Shown piece by piece: positions 1-7,400 of a stretch of 39,317 nucleotides of DNA (position 1 is the first letter of the stretch; each line of letters starts with the position of its first letter). The stretch comes from Planctomycetota bacterium (lineage in GTDB: Bacteria; Planctomycetota; J058). Where the stretch lies: NCBI GenBank assembly GCA_003695705.1, contig RFHU01000457.1:1-39317 (forward strand). Reading direction: 5' to 3'. A program made the position numbers and the translations under genes. The notes beneath the pieces were generated by a model, which worked only from the letters and a program-made list of their open reading frames with translations, searched no databases and was not told the DNA's origin.

Positions 1-1
1 C

Positions 2-1891
2 CCCGGCCCCGCTCCACGAATTCCGTACCCCCTCCGCCGTGCGTCGCCTCAGTCGGAAGGTCGCCTCCACGACGCCCGGCCCGCCTCCTCGCTCCTTGGC
101 GAGGGTCCAGAACGGCGGCCGCGAGCGTACCCAGCGATCCCCCTCACGGACCTCGACCCCAGGCAGCACGTAGAGGCAGGTCTGCAACACGTCGCCCCAT
201 TCGCGCCCCCTCAACTCGGGAACGTAGAAGCGGCGCCGCTCCCCTTCGCTCTCGAGCCCCTCGAAGAGCGCGTTCTGCAGTCGCGTGAGGTCGTCCGTCG
301 CAAGCACCTCGCCCGTCCCCGGATGCATGGAGAAGCGAAAGCTCGCGCCGATCAGGCGCCTGAGTCGCTCGTCGGCGTTCTCCGCGCGACGCGAGTCGAA
401 GTCGAGCAGTTCGCCCCGCGCGCCGACGCGCGCGACGAACTCCGCAACGGTCGCGCGAACCCGCACCGCCGCGGGCGTGGCGGCGAGCACCTCCCATTCC
501 ATGGCGTAGCTCCGCTCGAATTGGAGCGCCCGGTCCGACCAGTCCCGCTCGACGGTGAGCCGAAGGTCGACGTGCAGGCGCTCTCCCGGCCGCAGGTTCC
601 AGGCCAGCGGAGCCAGCCCCGCAGAGCGCGCAGGCTCGACCGCCGGCCCAGGAGAAGGGCTCCCCGTAGGCGAGGACGCCAAGGCGGCATGCTGCCGGCG
701 ACCTCCGTTCTCCCCAAGAAGCAGCGCTCCTCCCGCGACCAAGAGCGCGAGGGACGTGCCCGCGAGGACCGCTACCCACCCAGGCAACGCCGAGCGCCCC
801 GCGGGTGAGGCCCCACCCGCCAGCACGGCGTCCAGGGCCGCCGCAAAGCCGACCGCGTCGGGCCGGGCGTCCGGCCGCTTGGAGAGGGCCTGCAGGCACA
901 CCGCCTCCAGCGCCCGAGGGACCTCCGGTCGCAGTTGGCGCGGGCGGGGAGGCTCCTCGTTCCGCAAGCGCTCGAGGACCTCGACGGTGGTGTCCCCGGG
1001 GAAGGGAACGCGCCCGGTCATGGCCTGGTAGAGAATCGCTCCCAGCGCGTAGACGTCGCAGGCGGGTCCCACTCCCTCGTGGTGCCCGCGAGCTTGCTCG
1101 GGAGCCATGTAGAGCGGCGTCCCCACCAGGTCCCCTGCCTGGGTGAGGTTCATGGCCTGCTCGAAGCTCGCCAGGCCGAAGTCGGCGAGTTTCGGCTGCC
1201 CGTCCTCGCCGAAGAGCACGTTCGCCGGCTTGAGGTCGCGATGCACTACGCCTTGGGCGTGCATGTGGGCGAGGCCGCGCGCGAGGTCGCGCACCAGCGC
1301 CGCGGCCTCGCAGGGCGGCAGCGGTCCTCGCTCGCGGAGGCGCCGGGCGAGGTCTCCCCCGGGGCAGTATTCCATGACGAGGTAGCAGCGCCCGTGGGCC
1401 TGGCCTTGCCCGTGGATGCGCACCACGTTGGGGTGTCCGTCGACTTTGGCCTGCGCCTGCCCCTCGCGCCGAAGGCGCTCGACGAGGGTCGGGGCGGCGC
1501 TCAACTTGACCGTCTTCATGGCCAGCCGGGCGCCGGTGCGCACGTCTTCGCACAGGTAGACCGAGCCCATGCAGCCCTTGCCGAGACGGTCGATCAAGCG
1601 GTAGCCGTCGATCCGACCGTCGCGGCGCCACTGGGTCACGGGCACCCGCCACTCGGCGCTCTCGGTCAGCTTGACCGGCTCGGCGCCGAGGCCGGAAATG
1701 CACGACAGGCGCGCCTCGACTTCGTCGCGGCTCATGTGCCCCCGGCGCACCAAGAGGTCGGCGAGGCGAACGCTCCCGCCCGAGCGCCTGCACTCCTGAA
1801 CCAACTCGTTCAGCACGGGCAGGGGGAGGACACGCTCGTTGTGGAGGTAGCGAGCCAGCGCGCTGTCTTGCTGCAGTGGGTGCGTTGGCAT
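2..1891 (-). CDS. Transmembrane Ser/Thr protein kinase (PknB/Hanks type), C-terminus cut by window edge
   Basis: Only the first 630 codons are inside the window; the frame is open to the edge. Residues 1-70 are a helical N-terminal module, not part of the kinase fold. The kinase domain then shows a glycine loop GKGCMGSVY (about 103-111), the AMKTVK lysine (about 125), HRDLKPAN (H217, D219), DFG (D237) and an APE motif, so it looks catalytically intact. One transmembrane helix follows (about 367-394), and at least 235 further residues should lie outside the membrane; I do not recognise that ectodomain. ATG at 1889-1891 is the first start after a frame-limiting region, and GT4 is divergent 100 bp away. 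Expected role: phosphorylating Ser/Thr on cytoplasmic targets in response to an external or periplasmic signal. The family assignment is firm; signal and substrate are unknown. Confidence 0.93.
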   Translation of the reverse strand, partial: MPTHPLQQDSALARYLHNERVLPLPVLNELVQECRRSGGSVRLADLLVRRGHMSRDEVEARLSCISGLGAEPVKLTESAEWRVPVTQWRRDGRIDGYRLIDRLGKGCMGSVYLCEDVRTGARLAMKTVKLSAAPTLVERLRREGQAQAKVDGHPNVVRIHGQGQAHGRCYLVMEYCPGGDLARRLRERGPLPPCEAAALVRDLARGLAHMHAQGVVHRDLKPANVLFGEDGQPKLADFGLASFEQAMNLTQAGDLVGTPLYMAPEQARGHHEGVGPACDVYALGAILYQAMTGRVPFPGDTTVEVLERLRNEEPPRPRQLRPEVPRALEAVCLQALSKRPDARPDAVGFAAALDAVLAGGASPAGRSALPGWVAVLAGTSLALLVAGGALLLGENGGRRQHAALASSPTGSPSPGPAVEPARSAGLAPLAWNLRPGERLHVDLRLTVERDWSDRALQFERSYAMEWEVLAATPAAVRVRATVAEFVARVGARGELLDFDSRRAENADERLRRLIGASFRFSMHPGTGEVLATDDLTRLQNALFEGLESEGERRRFYVPELRGREWGDVLQTCLYVLPGVEVREGDRWVRSRPPFWTLAKERGGGPGVVEATFRLRRRTAEGVRNSWSGAG

Positions 1892-1991
1892 GCGCCCCAG
1901 ATTGACAACAGAGCGCCGCGCGCGCCACGCGCGCCGTGCGGCCGCCCGCCCCCAGGAACGCCGGCGCGAGCGCGGCTGCTATCCTCCCCGG

Positions 1992-3176
1992 GTGCGGGTG
2001 CTCGTCGTCGCGCCGCTGTACCACACGGACCGGGGAGGCCTGGGCCGCCAGGCCGTCCTCCTCACCGAGCACCTCGCCTCCCTGGGCGTTCGGGCCACCG
2101 TGGTGACCAGGACCCTGTCCGGACTCCCTGCTCGGGAGCCGCCGCCGGGTGTGGAGTTGCACAGGATCCGGGCGGGTCGCCCGCGAGTGCACAACTACGA
2201 GGCCAAGAGCGCGCGCAACCTGGTCACCTCGCTGCGCTTCAGCGGCGGCCTCGTGCGGGCCTTGCTCGCGCTCCGCCGCACCTACGACCTGGTCCACTTC
2301 CACGGCGCGAGCCTGCCCCTCTTGGTTGCGCAGCCCTGGGCGCGCCTCCTCGGGAAGCCGGTGCTGGCCAAGGTGGCGGCCGTGGGACAAGGGGTCGAGG
2401 CGGGCGACCTCGCCGGACGCTACGGTCCCCTCGGCGATCTCCTGGCCCGCAGGCTGCGCGCGGTGGACGTCTACGTGGCGACGACGGGCGAAATCGAGGC
2501 CGCCTTGGCGGCCGAAGGCCATCGCTGGATCGAACGAATCCCAAACTTCGTCGACACCGAGCGCTTTCGGCCTCCTGGGCCCGGCCGACGCGCCCGACTC
2601 CGCGCCGAACTCGGCTTCGCCAACCGCCCGGTGGTGCTCTTCAGCGGCCGACTCACCCCCCGCAAGGAGGTCGACACGCTCCTGCGAGCCTTCGCGCGCG
2701 TCCCGGCGCGCCAAGGCGCCGCTCCCCTCCTCGTGATCTTGGGCGACGGCCCCCTCCGCGCTCGTCTCGAAGGCCTGGCGCGCGCCCGAGGGCTGACGAA
2801 CCGCGTCCGCTTCGTCGGGTTCCGCCCGCGCCCTTGGCGCTGGTTGGCCGCCGCGGACGTGTTCGTCCTCCCCTCTTCGGTGGAGGGCCTCCCCAACGCG
2901 CTCCTCGAGGCAATGGCCTGCGGTCTCCCCTGCGTCGCCACCGCCCTGGGCGGCGCCCGCGAAGTCCTCGGCGAGCGCGGGCTCCTCGTGCCCGTCGGAG
3001 ACGAGGCCGCTCTGGTGGCCTCTCTGAGCGAACTGACCGCCGACCCCGCCCGGCGAGAAGCGCTCGGCCGGGCCGCCGCCGAGCGGATCGCCCGCGACTT
3101 CTCCCTGCGCGCGGTCGCCCCTCGCTACCTCGACCTCTACCGCCGCCTGCTTGCTCGGAGCTCAAGCACCCCCTGA
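1992..3176 (+). CDS. GT4-family glycosyltransferase (GT-B fold)
   Basis: The product is 394 residues. The N-terminal acceptor-side half begins with a Rossmann strand (VRVLVVAPLYH) and the GGLGRQAVLL loop typical of GT4 enzymes. The C-terminal donor half has the SGRLTPRKEVDTLL signature and the EX7E motif EGLPNALLE (E298 and E306) that binds the nucleotide sugar. It probably transfers a sugar from a UDP- or GDP-sugar to a cell-envelope or exopolysaccharide acceptor in the cytoplasm. I chose GTG at 1992 because the reading frame upstream has no recognisable protein and the first beta strand begins exactly there; the frame also allows an ATG at 1890. It is divergent from the kinase and convergent with the next gene. 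It is not inside a polysaccharide cluster, so the acceptor cannot be guessed. Confidence 0.9.
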   Translation: MRVLVVAPLYHTDRGGLGRQAVLLTEHLASLGVRATVVTRTLSGLPAREPPPGVELHRIRAGRPRVHNYEAKSARNLVTSLRFSGGLVRALLALRRTYDLVHFHGASLPLLVAQPWARLLGKPVLAKVAAVGQGVEAGDLAGRYGPLGDLLARRLRAVDVYVATTGEIEAALAAEGHRWIERIPNFVDTERFRPPGPGRRARLRAELGFANRPVVLFSGRLTPRKEVDTLLRAFARVPARQGAAPLLVILGDGPLRARLEGLARARGLTNRVRFVGFRPRPWRWLAAADVFVLPSSVEGLPNALLEAMACGLPCVATALGGAREVLGERGLLVPVGDEAALVASLSELTADPARREALGRAAAERIARDFSLRAVAPRYLDLYRRLLARSSSTP

Positions 3177-3267
3177 GCTGCGAGAGCGAGCCCCCAGGGC
3201 CGCTTCCCGTCCGCCGGAAGCCCCGCCGAGGCTGTGCGCGCCTCGCCAGAACTTCTTCAACGGGCGG

Positions 3268-4281
3268 CTAGCCAGGCGGGGAGGAGTCCGCTGCCCGGCC
3301 GAGGCTCAGGCCCTGCACGAGGGTCTTCTCCTCCTCGGCGAACTGCACCTTCAGCCTTCGGCTGTCGAGGATGGCCACGACCTCCCCGTCGCCGAAGGCC
3401 TTGTGATGCAAACGCTGCCCGACTTCGTAGGTTCCCTGGGGGGTGTAAGGGACGGGGGCCACTGGCTCGGACACGGGCTGGGGCTCGGGCTCGGGAGGGG
3501 CGAGCTCCCGCCCGAAGGCACGCGCAGCCTCGGCCCGCACCGCGAAGGGAAAATAGCGCGAAAAGGACGGGGACACGGCGCCCTGCGGGTCGAAGCGCAG
3601 GCGATGTCCCTTGTCGAAGTGCGAATCTTCGATGAGCACGTCGGAGGCCTCGAACAACCCCGTCCCCTCGACCTTGGCGTGGACGAGCGCGGCCAGGAGG
3701 GTGGTGACCCCCTCCTCCGCGGGGAGCCCGTGCGAGCGGGCCCACTCGGCGAGCCGAGGCAGGTCCTGGCGGAGGCGATCGAGCATCGGACGGACGTCTT
3801 CCTTGAAGACCACCCCCCCGCCGCTGCGTCCGGGCAGGCAGCGCGGTGGCACGCGCGTCGGCAGGAGCGGCCCGATCCCCGCGAGCGGCCGCCCATCGGC
3901 GTCGAGGAGGAGTTCGCCGGCCGAGCGGATGAAGCGGGTGAGCTCGGGAAAGGCCCTGCGGTCGATGCTCGTCAACCCGAAGCCCTTCACCGAGAAGAAG
4001 GGACGCAGATGGGCGAGGAAGCGAGGGAAGGCGCTGAAGGCCGTGCGGGCGGCCGCGCCGCCGTCCTCGGTCTCAACCGCCTGCTTGAAGGCGGTACGGG
4101 TCTCGTCGAAGAGCTTGTGCAGCGCGGTCCACGAGGGGCCGGCAGCGTCCGCGGCGTCGAGGAGTTCGCGAACGATTTCCTCGACGCCCTCCCCGCCGTT
4201 TCCGTAGAGGGCGGGGAAGAAGCGGTCCCGAAACTCGCGCTCCTCGAAGGGATGGAGGGTGAATTCGTGCTGCTCGTTCAC
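3268..4281 (-). CDS. Conserved-type hypothetical protein with C-terminal Tudor-like (UvrD/PcrA-tail-like) domain
   Basis: The product is about 337 residues. No family is recognised for residues 1-265, which look mainly alpha-helical and contain many aromatic and acidic residues. After a Pro/Glu-rich linker, the last 55 residues read like the small beta-barrel found at the C-terminus of UvrD/PcrA helicases: the core GQRLHHKAFGDGEVVAI is followed by a short strand rich in V, K and Q. In those helicases this barrel contacts RNA polymerase or other proteins, so a protein- or nucleic-acid-docking role is possible here; that is inference. The start is uncertain: GTG at 4281 fits the onset of coding character, and an in-frame TTG lies at 4323. 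The gene is last in a minus-strand cluster with the tail-anchored protein and the SprT-like protein and converges on the glycosyltransferase gene. Confidence 0.75.
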   Translation of the reverse strand: MNEQHEFTLHPFEEREFRDRFFPALYGNGGEGVEEIVRELLDAADAAGPSWTALHKLFDETRTAFKQAVETEDGGAAARTAFSAFPRFLAHLRPFFSVKGFGLTSIDRRAFPELTRFIRSAGELLLDADGRPLAGIGPLLPTRVPPRCLPGRSGGGVVFKEDVRPMLDRLRQDLPRLAEWARSHGLPAEEGVTTLLAALVHAKVEGTGLFEASDVLIEDSHFDKGHRLRFDPQGAVSPSFSRYFPFAVRAEAARAFGRELAPPEPEPQPVSEPVAPVPYTPQGTYEVGQRLHHKAFGDGEVVAILDSRRLKVQFAEEEKTLVQGLSLGRAADSSPPG

Positions 4282-4401
4282 GGGAAGGAATGTAGCAGGC
4301 GACCCCGGCGGCGGCCACCGCAACGGACGCGCGCAGACCCGGCGGGGTCGGACCCGCTGCGGAGCGCGGGCTGCAGGGAGTGCGGCCTGGGCTGGGCCTC
4401 G

Positions 4402-4953
4402 TCAGATGCGGCCGGTGCTCCAGGCGAAGTAGGCGAGTACCGCGCCGCCGACGATCAGGAGCAGAAGGGCAAGTGCGAAGGCGCTGCGGCGACGTCCATC
4501 GGGACCTCCTGCACCGGCCGAGTCGCGCACTTGCACCTTGGAGTGCTTGGGGGTGAGGTCCGGGAGCGACTCCACCCCGAAGGCATTCTTGAGGTGCGTC
4601 TCTTCCTGTTCCTGGGTAATGGACTTGGGGAGGCTGACTTCGGCGATCGGGACGACGACCTCCTGAAGGTCGTCCTCCGCTTCCCCCGAGCGCCCCTTCT
4701 TGATTTCGAAGTATTTCGGCTTGGGAGGAGACGGAGCCGGTGCTGGGGGGCGGCGCGGCCCGCGGGGACGCCCCGCCGGCGGACGGCCACCGCTCGGAGG
4801 AGGACGCCGGGGGCCCCCCGGACCGGGAGGGCGCCGCGGACCCCGGGAAGGCGGCGGAGGACCGCCGGGCCCCCTCCGTGCCGGGCCACGCGACGGACCT
4901 CGGCGTGGGCCCCCGCCAGGTCGAGGTCCGCGTCTTCCCGCTGGACGATTCAG
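4402..4953 (-). CDS. Tail-anchored Pro/Arg/Gly-rich membrane protein, probable CTG start
   Basis: This frame gives 183 residues from a CTG at 4951-4953. There is no ATG, GTG or TTG between the upstream in-frame stop (near 5013) and the low-complexity region, but a strong purine-rich ribosome site (GAGGAAGGGA) sits just before the CTG. Residues 1 to about 85 are almost entirely Pro, Arg and Gly. A soluble, acidic stretch of normal composition follows, starting KYFEIKKG and containing PIAEVSLPKSITQEQEETHL. A final hydrophobic helix (ALALLLLIVGGAVLAYFAW) ends five residues before the stop, so the protein should be tail-anchored with its bulk in the cytoplasm. Codon use in the middle and tail parts looks like real coding sequence. 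The gene lies between the SprT-like gene and the Tudor-tail gene with 78 and 120 bp gaps. Function is unknown. Confidence 0.6.
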   Translation of the reverse strand: MNRPAGRRGPRPGGGPRRGPSRGPARRGPGGPPPPSRGPRRPPGPGGPRRPPPSGGRPPAGRPRGPRRPPAPAPSPPKPKYFEIKKGRSGEAEDDLQEVVVPIAEVSLPKSITQEQEETHLKNAFGVESLPDLTPKHSKVQVRDSAGAGGPDGRRRSAFALALLLLIVGGAVLAYFAWSTGRI

Positions 4954-5031
4954 GGGTCCCTTCCTCTCGTCCGACCCAGGGCAGGATAGACCCCCGCCAA
5001 GCGGTGTTCAACCGGCGAGGCGGCGCGACGT

Positions 5032-6192
5032 TCAAGCGCCTGGGAGGCAGCGCCCCCTGGATCGGGCTTGCCCCGAGCCGAGGGGCTTGCGCAGACGCAA
5101 CCGCTCCCCGGCCGCGAGCCCCGCTTCGCGCGCCTCGGAGCGCGCGGAGGCCGAAAGCCGCGTGGTGCGCACGCGAGGATGCCGGCGGCGGAAGTAGCGA
5201 GCAAGCCCGGGGTCGCCGACCAGCACCAGCCCTCGCTCCTGGTGGCGCTGCTGCTCCGAGCGGAGTTGACGGCGAAAACCGCTGAGGAGTCCGTCGAGGT
5301 ACTGGCGTCGCGCGCGGCGATCCTTGATCCTGTGCTCGGTGCGGTAGGCCTGCCAGAGCGACTCGCACTGCCGAGTCAAGCAGGCGTGCACGTAGGCCGC
5401 CATCTCCACGTTGGCGCGGGTCCCTAGCACCTCGAGCAGAGAGCCCGCCTTGCCGCGGCGCGCGTCGTAGCTGTCGACCCAGACGCACTGCACGAAGAAG
5501 AAATCTTGCAGGATCGAGGCGATCAGGTAGTGGTGGTGAGGCACCCGCGCTGAGACCTTTCCCAGCGCTCGATGCACGTAGTCGCGCTCGCCGCGGAGGC
5601 AATCGGCCTCGATGTTGTACTTGAGCATGAGTTCGGCAGCCCGCGCAAAGGCCGTGCGCGCTTCGTGCTCGTCGGGATTGTTGTCGGCCAGCGCCAGGAG
5701 CTTGTGGACCCGCCGCAGGCGCGCGTCGTCGCGGCTCGCGCGTGCTCCGGTCCCGCCGGGGCGCAAGAGGGAGACGCCGCCGTCGCCCCGCGGCGCAGGG
5801 TCGGCAACGAGCTTGCGGCAGACCTCGCGGAACAGCCGCCCGTGGGGAGGCTCGTCGTCTCCGTCGAGGACTTCGCTGACGTACTGATGGGCCATCTCGT
5901 GCTTCAGGGTCTCGAGCACGGACGCCCACGTATAGGCCAGGACCTGCCGCTTCGCGATGGTGATGAGCCGCCGGGCGGGGTCCCAGCTCCCCCAGCGCCG
6001 CTCTCCCTCGTGCAGGCGAATGCTCGGGGGACGCAACCGCCCGCCGAGGTACTCCTCGTTGAGGTGCCGCCAGTCCTCCGCCAGGCGCCGCACGCAGCGC
6101 GCGAGGAGGGCGTCGCTGAGCTCCGCCGCCGCCCGGTCTTCGGCCAGGAAGCGTTCCCAATCCGGGGCTTCGAGCTCGGGGCAAGCACTCAT
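5032..6192 (-). CDS. SprT-like zinc metalloprotease domain fused to DUF2786
   Basis: The product is 386 residues. The N-terminal half resembles SprT-like/Spartan-type proteases, with the zinc motif HEMAH (H98, E99, H102) and a downstream H117 in a HGRLFREVC context as candidate third ligand. The second half (about 159-196) matches DUF2786 in layout: KLLALADNN, then EARTAFARAAELMLKYNI. A further 150 residues resemble the region normally found after DUF2786. SprT-like proteins cut proteins bound to nucleic acid; DUF2786 has no established role, so the fusion suggests but does not prove a nucleoprotein-related protease. It starts at ATG 6190-6192, divergent from the GyrB-like gene, and heads a three-gene minus-strand cluster. 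The domain calls are fairly secure; the biological role is inference. Confidence 0.83.
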   Translation of the reverse strand: MSACPELEAPDWERFLAEDRAAAELSDALLARCVRRLAEDWRHLNEEYLGGRLRPPSIRLHEGERRWGSWDPARRLITIAKRQVLAYTWASVLETLKHEMAHQYVSEVLDGDDEPPHGRLFREVCRKLVADPAPRGDGGVSLLRPGGTGARASRDDARLRRVHKLLALADNNPDEHEARTAFARAAELMLKYNIEADCLRGERDYVHRALGKVSARVPHHHYLIASILQDFFFVQCVWVDSYDARRGKAGSLLEVLGTRANVEMAAYVHACLTRQCESLWQAYRTEHRIKDRRARRQYLDGLLSGFRRQLRSEQQRHQERGLVLVGDPGLARYFRRRHPRVRTTRLSASARSEAREAGLAAGERLRLRKPLGSGQARSRGRCLPGA

Positions 6193-6348
6193 GCTCGTAC
6201 TCTACGCTCCCGCACGGACAGCGCGACCTCGCTGAACCCGACCGGCTCCACCGCCCTCCTCTACGGACCGCAACCATCGGGCCTCGGCGCTGAGGCTTGG
6301 AGGCTTGCCCGAGGAGACGCAGACACCTCGCCTGGTAGGCTAAGGGAC

Positions 6349-6873
6349 ATGACCGACCGGTTCACCTTCCGCGACGTCGTGGTGGCGCTGCTCGAGAACG
6401 CCGTCGACGAGGCGCGCGCCGGGCACTGCAGGGTCATCGACGTGGAGCTGAGCGCCGATGCGGTCCGCGTCAGCGACGACGGGCGTGGACTGCCGCTGGG
6501 CCCGCATCCTCAGTCCGGCCGCCCCCTCTCCGAGGTGATCCTCACCGGCCCCCGCCGCGGCCCGCGCAACACCCTCGCGCGGGTGAACGCAGCCTGCTTG
6601 TGGCTCGAGTTGCGCGTCTGCCGAGACGGCGCGCTCTGGGCCCAGCGCTTCGAGTTCGCCCGCCCGGAGAAGCCGCTCGAGCGACGCGGCGCGGCCACCG
6701 GCAGCGGCACGACCATCACCGCAGCTCCGGCCCAGGGAGAAGCACCGAGCTTCGAGGAGCTGCGCGAGTGCGTGCGCGCCCTCTCGTCGTCTGGCTTGGG
6801 GCGCGCCGTGCGCGTTCGCCTCCGCGATCGGCGGGCGTCCCGCGACGAGACCATCGTCATCGGTCGCCGCTGA
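6349..6873 (+). CDS. Stand-alone GyrB/ParE-like GHKL ATPase domain protein
   Basis: The product is only 174 residues, about the size of the ATPase subdomain of GyrB alone. It has the N-box ENAVDEA (N17) and the G1 box DDGRGLP (D43-P49), which bind Mg-ATP in GHKL proteins. The order of motifs after these, PLGPHPQSGRPLSEVILTG, then NTLARVNAACLWLELRV and a TGSGTTI strand, follows GyrB/ParE rather than histidine kinases or Hsp90. The Gly-rich ATP lid (GGLHGVG in gyrase) is missing and replaced by GPRRGPRN. There is no transducer, TOPRIM or DNA-gate domain, so it cannot be a topoisomerase by itself. It starts at ATG with AAGGGA just upstream. It could be a derived ATP sensor or regulator; the function is unknown. 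Confidence 0.78.
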   Translation: MTDRFTFRDVVVALLENAVDEARAGHCRVIDVELSADAVRVSDDGRGLPLGPHPQSGRPLSEVILTGPRRGPRNTLARVNAACLWLELRVCRDGALWAQRFEFARPEKPLERRGAATGSGTTITAAPAQGEAPSFEELRECVRALSSSGLGRAVRVRLRDRRASRDETIVIGRR

Positions 6874-6902
6874 GCGGGGCCGCGCGCAGCTCCCCGGGGG
6901 GT

Positions 6903-7400
6903 TCAGGCGTCCGCGTTGTCGCTCTTGGGCGCAGGCTGCCCGGAATCGCGCGCGCGCACCTGCACGCGGTTCCCCTCGGCGGCAACCACCACCACGGGCA
7001 CGCCGGCCTCGAGCAACTCGCCTCCGGTGACCACGTCCACACGGCGGCCCTCGATGAGCGCAAAGCCCGCAGGCCGGAGCACGGTCGCGGTCACTCCCTC
7101 CTTGCCGACGAGGTCGCGATGGTCGTCGGTCGCTGCGTAGCCTTCCTCGCTGCTCAGCGCGTGCCGGTGGGTGAGTCGCGCCGCACCAACCTTGACCAGC
7201 ACGGCCGCGGCGGCCACGGAGGCCAAGGCCAGGCCACCTCCCCACAGCGCCCCGCCGCCCTCGACGACGAACATGGAGACGATGCTCACCAAGACGGCCA
7301 CGGTGCCGAGCGCACCGAGCACCACACCTGGGACGAAGAGCTCGGCGGCCAGGAGGCCGACTCCGACGATCCACAGGAAGAGCGCGGCCTCGACGGTCAC
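6903..7400 (-). CDS. Short NfeD-family membrane protein (TM helices plus OB-fold domain)
   Basis: The product is 165 residues from GTG at 7398-7400, which overlaps the TGA of the upstream long nfeD gene as GTGA, so translation is probably coupled. Residues 5-75 form about three to four membrane helices (LFLWIVGVGLLAAELFVPG at the start). The last 70 residues form an OB-like beta domain, with LVGKEGVTATVLRPAGFALI and RVDVVTGGELLEAG, the hallmark of NfeD C-terminal domains. There is no protease domain. In other bacteria such short NfeD proteins work with SPFH/flotillin partners in membrane microdomains; no SPFH gene is present in this window. The C-terminus ends in a polar tail. Confidence 0.88.
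   Translation of the reverse strand: MTVEAALFLWIVGVGLLAAELFVPGVVLGALGTVAVLVSIVSMFVVEGGGALWGGGLALASVAAAAVLVKVGAARLTHRHALSSEEGYAATDDHRDLVGKEGVTATVLRPAGFALIEGRRVDVVTGGELLEAGVPVVVVAAEGNRVQVRARDSGQPAPKSDNADA

Noticed and set aside
144-2714. 856-codon minus-strand open frame
   Set aside because: It runs antisense to the kinase/GT4 pair in the wrong frame, has Arg/Pro/Ala-rich shadow composition, and shows no domain. The true kinase frame (HRDLKPAN, DFG) is different.
6336-6341. TAGGCT as a -10 box for a leaderless GyrB-like transcript
   Set aside because: There is no -35 box, and AAGGGA upstream of the ATG argues for an ordinary leader.
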